Both the position numbers and the translations under genes were made by a program. The notes under the pieces were generated by a model. It did not search any database. It saw only the letters and a list, made by a program, of their open reading frames with translations, and was not told the origin of the DNA. This document shows positions 9,470 to 18,335 of a DNA stretch of 64,000 nucleotides, piece after piece (within the stretch, counting starts at the first letter, position 1; every line of letters begins with the position of its first letter). This stretch comes from Chryseobacterium sp. Bi04 (GTDB taxonomy: Bacteria; Bacteroidota; Bacteroidia; Flavobacteriales; Weeksellaceae). Location: positions 1-64,000 of the forward strand of contig NZ_CAKKLP010000008.1 in NCBI RefSeq assembly GCF_918698085.1. The letters run 5' to 3'.

Positions 9470-9499
9470 CAAATGTATAAACTTTTTAATTCCTCACAA
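9470..9499 (-). promoter_or_regulatory. ilv operon promoter (Bacteroidota type)
   Basis: On the minus strand TTG at 9499-9497 and TACATTTG at 9477-9470 are separated by 19 bases, matching the flavobacterial consensus TTG-N17-23-TAnnTTTG. Transcription should begin at or within a few bases of the ATG of leader peptide 1. Confidence 0.8.
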
Positions 9500-9515
9500 G
9501 TTTTTTTAACACTTT

Positions 9516-10382
9516 TTATTTTTTTTGTAAAAATTGCATGAGGGTTTCCTTTGCCTCAGCCACATCATGAACCCTTAGAATCTTGGCCCCCTGTTCCAGT
9601 ACTTTCATGTGAAGCTTCTGTGTTTCTTCATTGATATCCAATGGGGATTTACCAAGCGGTTTATAGATAAATGATTTCCTGGAAATCCCTATCAATAAAG
9701 GAAATTTTTGAAACCCAAGATATTCAACCTCATTAATCATTTTCATCTGATCTTCCACTGTTTTTCCAAAACCAAAACCAGGGTCAAGAATAATATCACT
9801 GACCCCTTTTTCCAGGAGCTCATTAACCTTTTCTGAAAAATACCGGTTGACCTCCAGTGTTATGTCTTCAAACCTGTTTTTATGATGCATCGTTTCATAA
9901 GACGGATTGACATGCATCAGAATATAAGGAAGCTTTGTCTCCGCAGCGGTATCAAACATTTTTTCATCATACTGACCTCCTGAAATATCATTGATCATAT
10001 CAATGCCTTCATTAAAACCAAACTTTACCGTTTCTGCATAAAATGTATCAAGGGAAACCAATGCTTCAGGAAATTCTTTTTTAATCTGAGAGATTATATT
10101 TCCAATCCTGTTTATTTCCTCTTTACTGCTCAGAAATTCAGCATTCGGGCGTGTTGATTGCGGGCCAACATCTATAATTTCAGCTCCTTCTTTCAACAGT
10201 TTTCCGGCATGCTCCAATGCAGATTTTTCACTACTGAACCGTCCTCCATCAGAAAAAGAATCCGGTGTCAGGTTCAGGATTCCCATGATCTTTGGAGTAT
10301 CCAGCTGTACTAACCGACCGTTACAGTTTATTGAGTAAGTTTGAGCGTTTACAGGTCGAGGTGTTTGTGAATCTGAAAGCAT
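9516..10382 (-). CDS. folP: Dihydropteroate synthase
   Basis: The enzyme condenses p-aminobenzoate with dihydropterin pyrophosphate in folate synthesis and is the sulfonamide target. Signature motifs are MGILNLTPDSFSDGG (near residue 33), DVGPQSTRPNA and DPGFGFGKT. At 288 aa the TIM barrel is complete. A -7 box TAATTTTG lies at 10424-10417, about 35 bases upstream of the ATG. The gene ends just upstream of the ilv promoter on the same strand. Confidence 0.95.
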   Translation of the reverse strand: MLSDSQTPRPVNAQTYSINCNGRLVQLDTPKIMGILNLTPDSFSDGGRFSSEKSALEHAGKLLKEGAEIIDVGPQSTRPNAEFLSSKEEINRIGNIISQIKKEFPEALVSLDTFYAETVKFGFNEGIDMINDISGGQYDEKMFDTAAETKLPYILMHVNPSYETMHHKNRFEDITLEVNRYFSEKVNELLEKGVSDIILDPGFGFGKTVEDQMKMINEVEYLGFQKFPLLIGISRKSFIYKPLGKSPLDINEETQKLHMKVLEQGAKILRVHDVAEAKETLMQFLQKK

Positions 10383-10589
10383 AGCGTAATTGGATGATAA
10401 ATGGTTTTGTATGCTGCAAAATTAGGGAGTTAATAGGTATTTTCGCTGAATATTTACAAAAAATAGTAGAATAGAAATATATTTTAATTGGCATATAGAT
10501 AGCCGATACCCATCAACATCATAAAAATGCTGAAAAGGTACCGGTTATAAGAAACTTATATTACATATCAATTATCTCTTTATCAAAGT

Positions 10590-12653
10590 CTAATCAAAAT
10601 TAGTTTCAGCATTGTTATATGTACTTACTTTTGCTGTTGCTTCAGGGGTTAGAAGAATGTAGCCCGCAGCCGGAGTATTGGTTTTTATAGACAATATATT
10701 GTGGCTGATCATCCCTAAAATCAGTCTGTCACTATTGTTTGAAACCATAATAACAGGTTCCGATTCAGAGGTTTTTAAAATGCAGTTATTGATTGTAAAA
10801 AACTGGGCATTGTCGATATAAAGACCCTGGCGGGATTTTACATTGTCTATAAAAATATGGTATCCGTTGATATGTGTTCTTCCGATCTCCCCTCCTGAAA
10901 TATGAATGTTAGATCCTACTACTGTATAGGGCAGGCTTAGTAGTCCATTAATATTTGAATTTTTGATAACAACATCTGAGGAATTACTGTTATATAAAAA
11001 ATCAGAAATAATTGTAGAGTTTTCTATAATCATTTGTTTGTAATGGGTGATGGTATTAAAATAATAAAAAGAAGATTCTTTAATTGAAATCTTATTAAAT
11101 TGAGTTGAAACCGGTGATTGAAATTCAATTTTAGAAGCTGGTGCATTAATTTTTGACAGATTAACCTCACCTGTCCCCCAAAATAACAGATTCCCCCCTT
11201 CAATTATTCCTCCATTAAGTACAAATTTACTTTTTAAAGGATACTGATCTTTAGCAAATTCCATAATACCATGAAATACAGGCTGATCCTGAAAAGCACC
11301 TCCAATATGAAGATTATTTACAGTAACCGTATTATTGTTATTGTAACTTGCCCTTATCCCTTTTTTCAACAATACTTTACTTGCAGCTGTTTTAATCTTC
11401 AGATTATCAATATATAATTCCGTATTAAAAGTTTGAAGAGCAGAACTGTCAAAAGTTAGATCTCTCGTTCCTCTATCGCTGATATCAATATCCAAGTTGC
11501 TGATATAGGCATCACCGGTAGCTTCAAACCACATGGCTCCACTGGGATTTCTCGATTCAAATTTATTGCTGTTATTTATAATTTGGATATTATTAGCAAA
11601 AAACTTAGAGTTTCTGTCTGAGCAGACAGCAGATGAACCATAATTTTCAACTTTTATATTATCAATATAGTATTCACCATAAGTGACAATAGCACCATAG
11701 GACCAGTGCTGCATACCATTATAGGTTTGTTTGTTGGCTATTGTCCACCTACTAGGATGATTTGGATCTGGATTTTGATTTTGATTATTAGCATTGGTAA
11801 TATTTTCTAAAAAAGTATCCGGCAAATACCCACAATCTTTCAGTTCAATATTGGAAACATATGTCCTTCCTCCTGTGGTAGTTCCATTATCAAGACTGTG
11901 ATATACATGGAACGGTTTCAATGAAGTATTTTCAAAATAAGAATTTTCTATATATATACTTCCAACAGAAAAAATCGTTATAGCGGACATTCCGTGGATA
12001 TTAATAGCTTTAAAGTTATTTATTTCCACTTTAGAAGTTGGATCTATGTGTTCGAAAATAAAAACATCACCTAAATTGGGAATTAAAGGTAAAATGGTAG
12101 GAGTAGGTGGATTAAGATCTTGAGCACCCATTTTCCATTTCTCAAGTCCTGTTTTATATGTTCCTCTTCCTCCATCAATAAAAATGTTTTCAAATACCAT
12201 ATTTTTATTGACCGTAATTTCCCAGCCACAATCTGAGTCATAATTATCATTTAGCCGAAAATTAAAGTTGATAAAACTAAAATTGTCAACTTCCTGAGTA
12301 ATTTTGTTGAGTAAATGATAGGTTAGCCCATTACCATCAATGGTATACCCCATGGATGATATTTTCATCATTTTAGAGATAGCAGGACTATCGTCATTAA
12401 TACCATCGCAGAAAGGATTGAAAATCTTTGCATGTAATACTTTAGTGTTTACCATTACTCTTTTGTAGAAAAAAGTCCCTTTTTTTCTATAAATAATCTG
12501 GTCTACTTTAGCATCAGTCATTGGTGATCCATCTTCCCAAACTAATGTCTTTTTAAAATTGACATTTTCATTTGAGAAGCTGTCTACAAGTATTACTACA
12601 TCATCTGTTGGATAACTGCTTCCAGGAGAGAAAAAATCTTCTGTGTAAATCAT
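10590..12653 (-). CDS. Large hypothetical protein, parallel beta-helix type
   Basis: The function is not known. From about residue 50 the sequence holds many short Ile/Val/Asn-rich strands (IENSYFENTS, VIKNSNINGL, FTINNCILKT) typical of right-handed beta-helix proteins such as pectate-lyase-fold enzymes and phage tailspikes; NDDSPAISKMM resembles their N-terminal helix cap. No signal peptide is seen. An upstream in-frame ATG at 12788 would add 45 residues, but a -7 box lies between the two starts, so ATG 12653 (MIYTEDFF, 687 aa) is preferred. It stands alone between folP and the DUF1599 gene. Confidence 0.7.
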   Translation of the reverse strand: MIYTEDFFSPGSSYPTDDVVILVDSFSNENVNFKKTLVWEDGSPMTDAKVDQIIYRKKGTFFYKRVMVNTKVLHAKIFNPFCDGINDDSPAISKMMKISSMGYTIDGNGLTYHLLNKITQEVDNFSFINFNFRLNDNYDSDCGWEITVNKNMVFENIFIDGGRGTYKTGLEKWKMGAQDLNPPTPTILPLIPNLGDVFIFEHIDPTSKVEINNFKAINIHGMSAITIFSVGSIYIENSYFENTSLKPFHVYHSLDNGTTTGGRTYVSNIELKDCGYLPDTFLENITNANNQNQNPDPNHPSRWTIANKQTYNGMQHWSYGAIVTYGEYYIDNIKVENYGSSAVCSDRNSKFFANNIQIINNSNKFESRNPSGAMWFEATGDAYISNLDIDISDRGTRDLTFDSSALQTFNTELYIDNLKIKTAASKVLLKKGIRASYNNNNTVTVNNLHIGGAFQDQPVFHGIMEFAKDQYPLKSKFVLNGGIIEGGNLLFWGTGEVNLSKINAPASKIEFQSPVSTQFNKISIKESSFYYFNTITHYKQMIIENSTIISDFLYNSNSSDVVIKNSNINGLLSLPYTVVGSNIHISGGEIGRTHINGYHIFIDNVKSRQGLYIDNAQFFTINNCILKTSESEPVIMVSNNSDRLILGMISHNILSIKTNTPAAGYILLTPEATAKVSTYNNAETNFD

Positions 12654-12705
12654 AATTTTGTTTTTTTGGTTGTTACTGTTATCAATTCTTGTAAGAGATT
12701 GTAAG

Positions 12706-12713
12706 CAAAAGTA
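12706..12713 (-). promoter_or_regulatory. -7 box for the beta-helix gene
   Basis: TACTTTTG followed by C on the minus strand matches TAnnTTTG. It is 52 bases upstream of ATG 12653 and inside the extended reading frame starting at 12788, which argues against the longer start. No TTG at ideal spacing was found. Confidence 0.5.
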
Positions 12714-12837
12714 GGCGGGCATAGCGACAAATCTCGACGTATTAAAATTCTGTTTTATGAAGACATGAGATGTAGAGATTTGAGACATGAGACAGTCAAG
12801 GTATTAACTGTAGGTTTTGTATTGATATAGGAGGTGC

Positions 12838-12900
12838 AAGAACCAAGAGACAAGAACTAAGAGACAAGATGCAAGATATAAGATTTCAGATATAAGAGGG
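12838..12900. repeat. Degenerate 7-bp tandem repeat (AAGAnnn), 9 units
   Basis: The stretch reads as consecutive heptads such as AAGAACC, AAGAGAC, AAGAACT and AAGAGAC. The same type of heptad array occurs at 24,289 (opposite orientation), 59,127 and near 63,880. It is noncoding, lies between two divergent genes and may be variable in copy number. Confidence 0.75.
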
Positions 12901-13031
12901 AGAATATTTACTGTTAAACCTTATCACCCGCATCCCGGACCCCGAATCTCATACCGTACCCAACAAACTCTCTTATCAAAAATTCTGCTACCTAAAAGCG
13001 AATTCGTATATTTGGAAGATTAAGAAAATTT

Positions 13032-13598
13032 ATGCTAAAAACGTCAGTACAATTCGAGAAAGTTATCAGTCAGTGTCGTGATCTTTTCGGTAAAAAATTA
13101 CAGGATTATGGTGCCGCATGGAGGGTTTTGAGACCGAGCTCCATTACGGATCAGATTTATATCAAAGTCAACAGAATCCGTACGCTTCAGATGACCGATA
13201 AAAAAATGGTGGATGAGAGTGAGGAAGATGAATTTATTGCTATTGTAAATTATTCTATTATAGGCCTTATTCAGCTTGAGAAGGGTCTTTCCAATGATTT
13301 TAACGAAAATAAAGAAGAAATTCTTGGTCTGTACGACAAATATGCCAATGAAGCCAAGGCATTAATGGAAAGAAAGAATCATGATTATGGTGAGGCATGG
13401 AGAGATATGAGGATCTCTTCGATTACAGATTTAATTTATCAAAAAGTACTGAGAACTAAACAGATTGAGGATAATCAGGGGAAAACCATCGTTTCTGAAG
13501 GGTTGGACGCCAATTATTTCGATATGCTGAACTATGCCGTTTTCTGTCTGATCAAGTTCTCTGAACAAGAAAAACAATTCGAACCCAAAACTATTTAA
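13032..13598 (+). CDS. DUF1599 domain protein, internally duplicated
   Basis: The protein has two copies of one unit: DYGAAWRVLRPSSITDQIYIK near residues 26-46 and DYGEAWRDMRISSITDLIYQK near residues 122-142, each followed by an RxxQ helix. This duplication is the hallmark of the DUF1599 family, which is conserved in Bacteroidota and of unknown function. A -7 box TATATTTG is at 13007-13014. The next gene starts 1 base after its stop, so the two are probably co-expressed. Confidence 0.85.
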   Translation: MLKTSVQFEKVISQCRDLFGKKLQDYGAAWRVLRPSSITDQIYIKVNRIRTLQMTDKKMVDESEEDEFIAIVNYSIIGLIQLEKGLSNDFNENKEEILGLYDKYANEAKALMERKNHDYGEAWRDMRISSITDLIYQKVLRTKQIEDNQGKTIVSEGLDANYFDMLNYAVFCLIKFSEQEKQFEPKTI

Positions 13599-13599
13599 T

Positions 13600-14709
13600 A
13601 TGATCAAAGGTTTATTACGTTTTATTATTGCAGTCATTTTTATCCTTTCCGGCTTTGTAAAAGCTGTGGATCTGGTAGGTTTTTCTTTCAAAATGGAAGA
13701 ATATTTCTCGCCTGTTGTTTTCAATATGCCATTTTTTGAAAAATTTGCACTGCTGTTTTCAATCATCGTTGTTGTACTGGAGCTTTTCCTTGGGTTTATG
13801 CTTCTGCTTAAATTAAAGCTTAAATTAACCTTATTTTTACTGATAGCACTTTGTGTATTCTTTGGATTCCTCACCTTTTATTCCGCCTATTTCAATGTAG
13901 TAACGGATTGTGGATGCTTTGGAGATGCCATTAAGTTTACACCATGGCAGAGCTTCTTTAAGGATGTTGCCCTTTTGGTAGGACTGATTATCTTATTTGT
14001 CCTGTACAGAAAAGAATTCCGTAAAAAAGATGAGTATAGCAGTACTCCACAGAAGAATTCGGGAAAATTCAGATACATTATTCTGGGCGTTTTTTCTTTG
14101 GTTATGATTTACATTATGGCACAGGGGATTATGCATGAGCCGATCATTGATTTCCGTGATTATAAGGTGGGAACCGATCTGAAAGCCGAAAAAGAAAAAA
14201 TCAACAAAAACCCATCTGAATATAAGACTTTTTATTCTCTGAAAAACCAGAAAACCGGTGAGGTCTTAAAGGTAAATCAGGATGATTATATTAAAGAAAC
14301 TAAATACTGGGCAGAAGGTTCTCCATGGAAAATAGAGGAAGGAAAAAATGAATCTGTTCTGGTAAAAGAAGGCTATAAATCTGAAATCGTTAAATTTAAA
14401 ATTGAAGATCCTACTGGCATGGAGCTTACTGAGGAGATCATTAAAGCACCAAAGGCTATTTTAGTATTTTCTTACCATCCAAAAGAGGTTTCTGCAGGTC
14501 TTCTTCAGAAAGTGGAAGCTAAAGTAAATGCTGAAAAAGGAGTTCTTATCTATGGCGTTTCAACGGATCAGAATACCTTTAAAACTATTAAAAATGCAAT
14601 GATGGACGGAACCGCTATCAAAACAATTGCAAGAAGCAATCCTTTTGTACTGATCCTGAAAAACGGAAAAATAGTAAACAAAATCCCAGCAAAAGATTAT
14701 ATACAATAA
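13600..14709 (+). CDS. DoxX/MauE-like membrane protein with thioredoxin-like C-terminal part
   Basis: The first about 180 residues hold five hydrophobic segments with the MauE/DoxX-type start (LRFIIAVIFILSGFVKAVDLVGFSFKMEEY is spread over residues 5-34) and a conserved DCGCFGDAIKF cysteine pair. The C-terminal half is soluble and ends in a thioredoxin-like fold without CxxC (IYGVSTDQNTF, NPFVLILKNGKIV). Bacteroidota proteins of this architecture are often called BT_3928 family; their function is unknown but redox transfer is plausible. It is coupled to the DUF1599 gene. Confidence 0.8.
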   Translation: MIKGLLRFIIAVIFILSGFVKAVDLVGFSFKMEEYFSPVVFNMPFFEKFALLFSIIVVVLELFLGFMLLLKLKLKLTLFLLIALCVFFGFLTFYSAYFNVVTDCGCFGDAIKFTPWQSFFKDVALLVGLIILFVLYRKEFRKKDEYSSTPQKNSGKFRYIILGVFSLVMIYIMAQGIMHEPIIDFRDYKVGTDLKAEKEKINKNPSEYKTFYSLKNQKTGEVLKVNQDDYIKETKYWAEGSPWKIEEGKNESVLVKEGYKSEIVKFKIEDPTGMELTEEIIKAPKAILVFSYHPKEVSAGLLQKVEAKVNAEKGVLIYGVSTDQNTFKTIKNAMMDGTAIKTIARSNPFVLILKNGKIVNKIPAKDYIQ

Positions 14710-14786
14710 AATATAAATGATAAGCGATACATGACAACTGATCATTATCAACGATCACCTTTAAACACTAAAATATTCAACAACAC

Positions 14787-15137
14787 ATGCAAAAATCAAA
14801 TAAATCTATCGCCGGATATCACTTATTAATGATCCTTTCTTCTGTAGACGGAGAGTTTGCTCCTGAGGAAGGAATGCTTGTACAGCAATATCTGGCCGAT
14901 GAATTTCCATTCAGAATGAACCTGGACAACGAGCTTGATACTCTTGCTCTTTTGCAGCCTGAGGAATGGAAAGATCACTTTGAATTCCATGGAAGATGCT
15001 TCCTTGATGATTCTACCGAAGAGGAGCGACTAAAGTTTGTTCAGTTTGCAAAATCATTGATCAAAGCAGACAATAAGGTAACAGAAGAAGAGCATACCTT
15101 CTATGTCCTTCTGAAAAATTTATGGGGATTGTCTTAA
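14787..15137 (+). CDS. TerB-like small cytosolic protein
   Basis: This 116-residue all-helical acidic protein has SVDGEFAPEEGMLVQQYL near residue 19 and ADNKVTEEEHTFYVLL near residue 92, resembling the paired acidic helices of TerB/DnaJ-N-like domains. The function in this family is not established. It sits between the DoxX/MauE gene and tpiA on the same strand and may be part of the same transcript. Confidence 0.65.
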   Translation: MQKSNKSIAGYHLLMILSSVDGEFAPEEGMLVQQYLADEFPFRMNLDNELDTLALLQPEEWKDHFEFHGRCFLDDSTEEERLKFVQFAKSLIKADNKVTEEEHTFYVLLKNLWGLS

Positions 15138-15189
15138 AATATCTTCAGAAAGTAAATAAATAATCTAAAAAGTAAAATAAATAAATCTT

Positions 15190-15948
15190 ATGAGAAGAAA
15201 AATAGTTGCAGGAAACTGGAAAATGAACAAAAATGTAATTGATGCACAACAATTAATGATTCAGTTACTAAGCTATAAAAACAACAATACAACGAACTGT
15301 GAGGTTTGGATTGCTCCACCGGCTTTATATTTAATGATGGCAAAAGACGTCTTTGAGAAAGATGAGATCGGGGTATTCTCTCAGGATGTGAGCGAGCATG
15401 AAAGTGGTGCCTATACGGGTGAGATTTCTGTAGATATGCTGGAATCCATTGATGCAACGGGATCACTGATCGGCCACTCTGAAAGAAGACAGTATCACGG
15501 AGAAACAGATTCTCACTGTAACAGAAAGATCAAATTAGCGCTTGACAAAGGTCTTATTCCTGTATACTGCAACGGAGAAACTCTTGAGCAAAGAAAAGCG
15601 GGGCAACATTTTGAGGTCGTAAAAAATCAGACTGAAGTAGCTCTTTTCACTCTTTCAGCTGAAGAAATCAAGAAAGTGGTGATTGCTTATGAACCGGTTT
15701 GGGCTATTGGAACAGGAGAAACGGCAAGTCCGGAACAGGCTCAGGAAATCCATGCACACATCAGAAATATCATTGCTGTAAAATACGGACAGGATGTTGC
15801 AGATGAGGTTTCTATCCTTTATGGAGGTTCTGTAAAGCCTGACAATGCTAAAGAGATTTTCTCTCAGCCCGATATTGACGGAGGTCTGATTGGTGGTGCC
15901 GCTTTAAAACTGGAGGATTTCTCTAAAATTATTGAAGCTTTTAATTAA
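15190..15948 (+). CDS. tpiA: Triosephosphate isomerase
   Basis: This glycolytic enzyme interconverts dihydroxyacetone phosphate and glyceraldehyde 3-phosphate. Active-site motifs are GNWKMNK (Lys), IGHSERR (His) and AYEPVWAIGTG (catalytic Glu), with the phosphate-gripping YGGSVKPDNA and GGLIGGAAL. The length of 252 aa is normal. A terminator hairpin follows directly. Confidence 0.98.
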   Translation: MRRKIVAGNWKMNKNVIDAQQLMIQLLSYKNNNTTNCEVWIAPPALYLMMAKDVFEKDEIGVFSQDVSEHESGAYTGEISVDMLESIDATGSLIGHSERRQYHGETDSHCNRKIKLALDKGLIPVYCNGETLEQRKAGQHFEVVKNQTEVALFTLSAEEIKKVVIAYEPVWAIGTGETASPEQAQEIHAHIRNIIAVKYGQDVADEVSILYGGSVKPDNAKEIFSQPDIDGGLIGGAALKLEDFSKIIEAFN

Positions 15949-15955
15949 AATATTT

Positions 15956-15998
15956 ATGCTGTAAAAAGGGATGTCGAAGATGTTCTTTTTTACAGCAT
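15956..15998 (+). terminator. Terminator after tpiA
   Basis: ATGCTGTAAAAA at 15956-15967 pairs with the strand ending in TTTTTACAGCAT at 15998, with the T run inside the 3' arm. Confidence 0.65.
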
Positions 15999-16102
15999 CT
16001 CATCCGTTTTGATTTTTCAGAAAAGCGGATCCGTTCAAAAAATAGAAAATAAACAAACCCCAGGATTTTATTTTTTCAAATAGGTCACTTAAAATTAAAT
16101 AA

Positions 16103-17260
16103 ATGGATTTTTTAAAAACGATCGCCATCATATCTGTTTTTATATTGTTCCTTCTTATTTTGTTTTTATTGACTTTAAAGTCCAATAAAAAGTTTCCGAA
16201 TCAACTTTTTGCAGGATATCTTTTTCTAACTGCTCTTGACGTAAGCGGAGTCTTCATTGCTGAGCCTGTCATTAGCCTTCTTCCCAACCTGGAGATCTTT
16301 AGATGGACTCTCATTTTATTAAATATACCGCTATTCTATTTATATGTCTTATCACTTTGCTATGAAGATTTTCAATTAAAAAGAAAACATCTTTTTCACC
16401 TTATACCTTTTGTCATTATCAATCTCATATTGGCTTCAGGAATCTATTGGGCAGATGGTATTGAAAAAAAATATTTTTTCAAACATCATCATCAGACCTT
16501 TGAAATGATTACTTTTCAATATTTGATAGAAATCCAGTATTTAATCTATACCATTGCTACTTTTACGGTGTTGAAAAGAACCCGAAGCATCTATCTCGAA
16601 AACCAGTCTTATTCTTCCAATTTAGTCTTTAAATGGCTGTTCCAACTAACTGTACTTTTTATGGTTGTTCATTATTTTGCAACCCTTAAAAATATGCTGA
16701 GATATACTGATGAGCATCAGCTACTGACTGTCATTAACGGATTTCTGGAAATCATGGCATTACTTGTCACCAGCTGGTTTGTCTTAAAAGCATTAAAATA
16801 TCCTGAATTTTTCAGGGGAGTTGATCCTCAGTTACAATTAATAAATGATTTTAAAAATGAAACTGAGCCCAAAACCAGATCAGAGGCCAAACAAAATATA
16901 GATAACAGCAACATTAATTTGCAAATCGAATTACTGAATATATACATGGCTGAAAAAAAGCCATACTTAGATCCTGCTCTTACTGTGCAAAGCCTCGCAG
17001 CACAAATGAATATGCCCACCCGGGAATTATCAATTTTAATTAATTCAAATATGAAACAGCATTTTTTTGATTTTGTAAATACCTATCGTATCGAAAATGC
17101 AATGGAATTATTAAAAAAACATTCTAAAAAAGATTCTACGGTCTTAGAAATTTTATATCAGGTTGGCTTTAATTCAAAATCATCATTTAATACTGCTTTT
17201 AAAAAGCACACTACTTTAACGCCCACAGAATATAGAAATACGTATTATAAGAAGAATTAG
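16103..17260 (+). CDS. Membrane-anchored AraC-family transcriptional regulator
   Basis: The N-terminal about 235 residues contain seven hydrophobic segments, and the C-terminal about 100 residues form an AraC-type double helix-turn-helix (YRIENAMELLKK, LEILYQVGFNSKSSFNTAFKKHTTLTPTEYR). Such proteins probably sense a ligand at the membrane and act on nearby DNA; the signal and targets are unknown. The start ATG follows an AT-rich region without a clear ribosome site. It may control the adjacent aspartyl protease gene, which is inference. Confidence 0.85.
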   Translation: MDFLKTIAIISVFILFLLILFLLTLKSNKKFPNQLFAGYLFLTALDVSGVFIAEPVISLLPNLEIFRWTLILLNIPLFYLYVLSLCYEDFQLKRKHLFHLIPFVIINLILASGIYWADGIEKKYFFKHHHQTFEMITFQYLIEIQYLIYTIATFTVLKRTRSIYLENQSYSSNLVFKWLFQLTVLFMVVHYFATLKNMLRYTDEHQLLTVINGFLEIMALLVTSWFVLKALKYPEFFRGVDPQLQLINDFKNETEPKTRSEAKQNIDNSNINLQIELLNIYMAEKKPYLDPALTVQSLAAQMNMPTRELSILINSNMKQHFFDFVNTYRIENAMELLKKHSKKDSTVLEILYQVGFNSKSSFNTAFKKHTTLTPTEYRNTYYKKN

Positions 17261-17391
17261 TTAAACACTTTATTTCTTTTTTATTTGGTTCGACTTTTTA
17301 AAATCGGTCGCTTTTCATAACATAATAATTCAAATTTGTCTGCTATAAAACAGAGACGATTTTTGTATCACAGACTAAACAAAAAAGGATT

Positions 17392-18207
17392 ATGAAAACA
17401 AAGGAAATATTTTTCAGCGTACTATTTTTAGGAGCAAATATCTGGGGATTCGGACAAGACACCATAAGGCTAAAACCTTATATTGAAAACATGAAAACTG
17501 TAGAGGTTTCTATTGAAGGAAAAAAATATAATTTCCTGTTTGATACCGGTGGAGCAGAAACTATTATTTCGCCAGAAATCGCAAGGCATCTTAATAAGAA
17601 AATATATGGAAGTTCAACAGGATTTAGAATGAGTGGAGAAATTATTAAATCTCAAAAATCAGATGGTATTTCCATTACTATAGGTTCTACAAAAATAGAC
17701 CATCCAACAGTCGCTGTTTTTGATATTATGGCCATTTTACCAAAAGAATTCCCTAAAATAGGCGGTGTTATCTCATTAAAATCATTTGCTGCCCACATCC
17801 TGACTCTCAACCTTGCCAACAATGCTATTATTATAGAGAATCATTCTTCATCACAAAAAGCAATACAAGGAAAAAGTCTTATTCCCAGCAGATTTGCCAA
17901 TGGGCTGGAAGCTACTGAACTCAATATTTTTTTGAATATTCCAAGGGACAATCAATCATACTGGTTTCTTTTTGATTCCGGAAACAGTGGTCCCTTGCTT
18001 TTATCTACAGAAACAGCCAAAAGTTGGAAGCTGCCGAAGGATAAAGATGACATGAATGTTGAGAGCCCATTTATTATTGGCAAAAAAACATTGAGTTCAA
18101 GATCATTTACAAGAGATATTATTTATGATGGTGTACTCAATTTTGAAACCCTTTGTAAATATATTTTCACAATTGACTTTAAAAACAGTAAAGTTTGGGT
18201 TAAGTAA
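17392..18207 (+). CDS. Secreted retropepsin-like aspartyl protease
   Basis: A signal peptide spans residues 1-22 (ending GFGQ). Two aspartyl-protease motifs are present, FDTGGAETII near residue 50 and FDSGNSGPLL near residue 192, so both catalytic aspartates of a two-lobed or duplicated retropepsin-like fold exist. The substrate is unknown. The gene lies after the AraC regulator in the same direction and is followed by a strong bidirectional terminator. Confidence 0.8.
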   Translation: MKTKEIFFSVLFLGANIWGFGQDTIRLKPYIENMKTVEVSIEGKKYNFLFDTGGAETIISPEIARHLNKKIYGSSTGFRMSGEIIKSQKSDGISITIGSTKIDHPTVAVFDIMAILPKEFPKIGGVISLKSFAAHILTLNLANNAIIIENHSSSQKAIQGKSLIPSRFANGLEATELNIFLNIPRDNQSYWFLFDSGNSGPLLLSTETAKSWKLPKDKDDMNVESPFIIGKKTLSSRSFTRDIIYDGVLNFETLCKYIFTIDFKNSKVWVK

Positions 18208-18287
18208 AATAAACAGAAAGATAATATCTTTTTCACTTAAAAAGCCAGTAATTTTCATATTGATGAATTCTTCATACAGAGATCATG

Positions 18288-18318
18288 AAAACGGCGGAAT
18301 CTTCGATTCCGCCGTTTT
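18288..18318. terminator. Bidirectional terminator
   Basis: A perfect 14-bp stem AAAACGGCGGAATC / GATTCCGCCGTTTT with a TTC loop lies between convergent genes. It has A-rich and T-rich flanks on the two sides. Confidence 0.92.
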
Positions 18319-18335
18319 CTTTAAAAAAAATCTAA

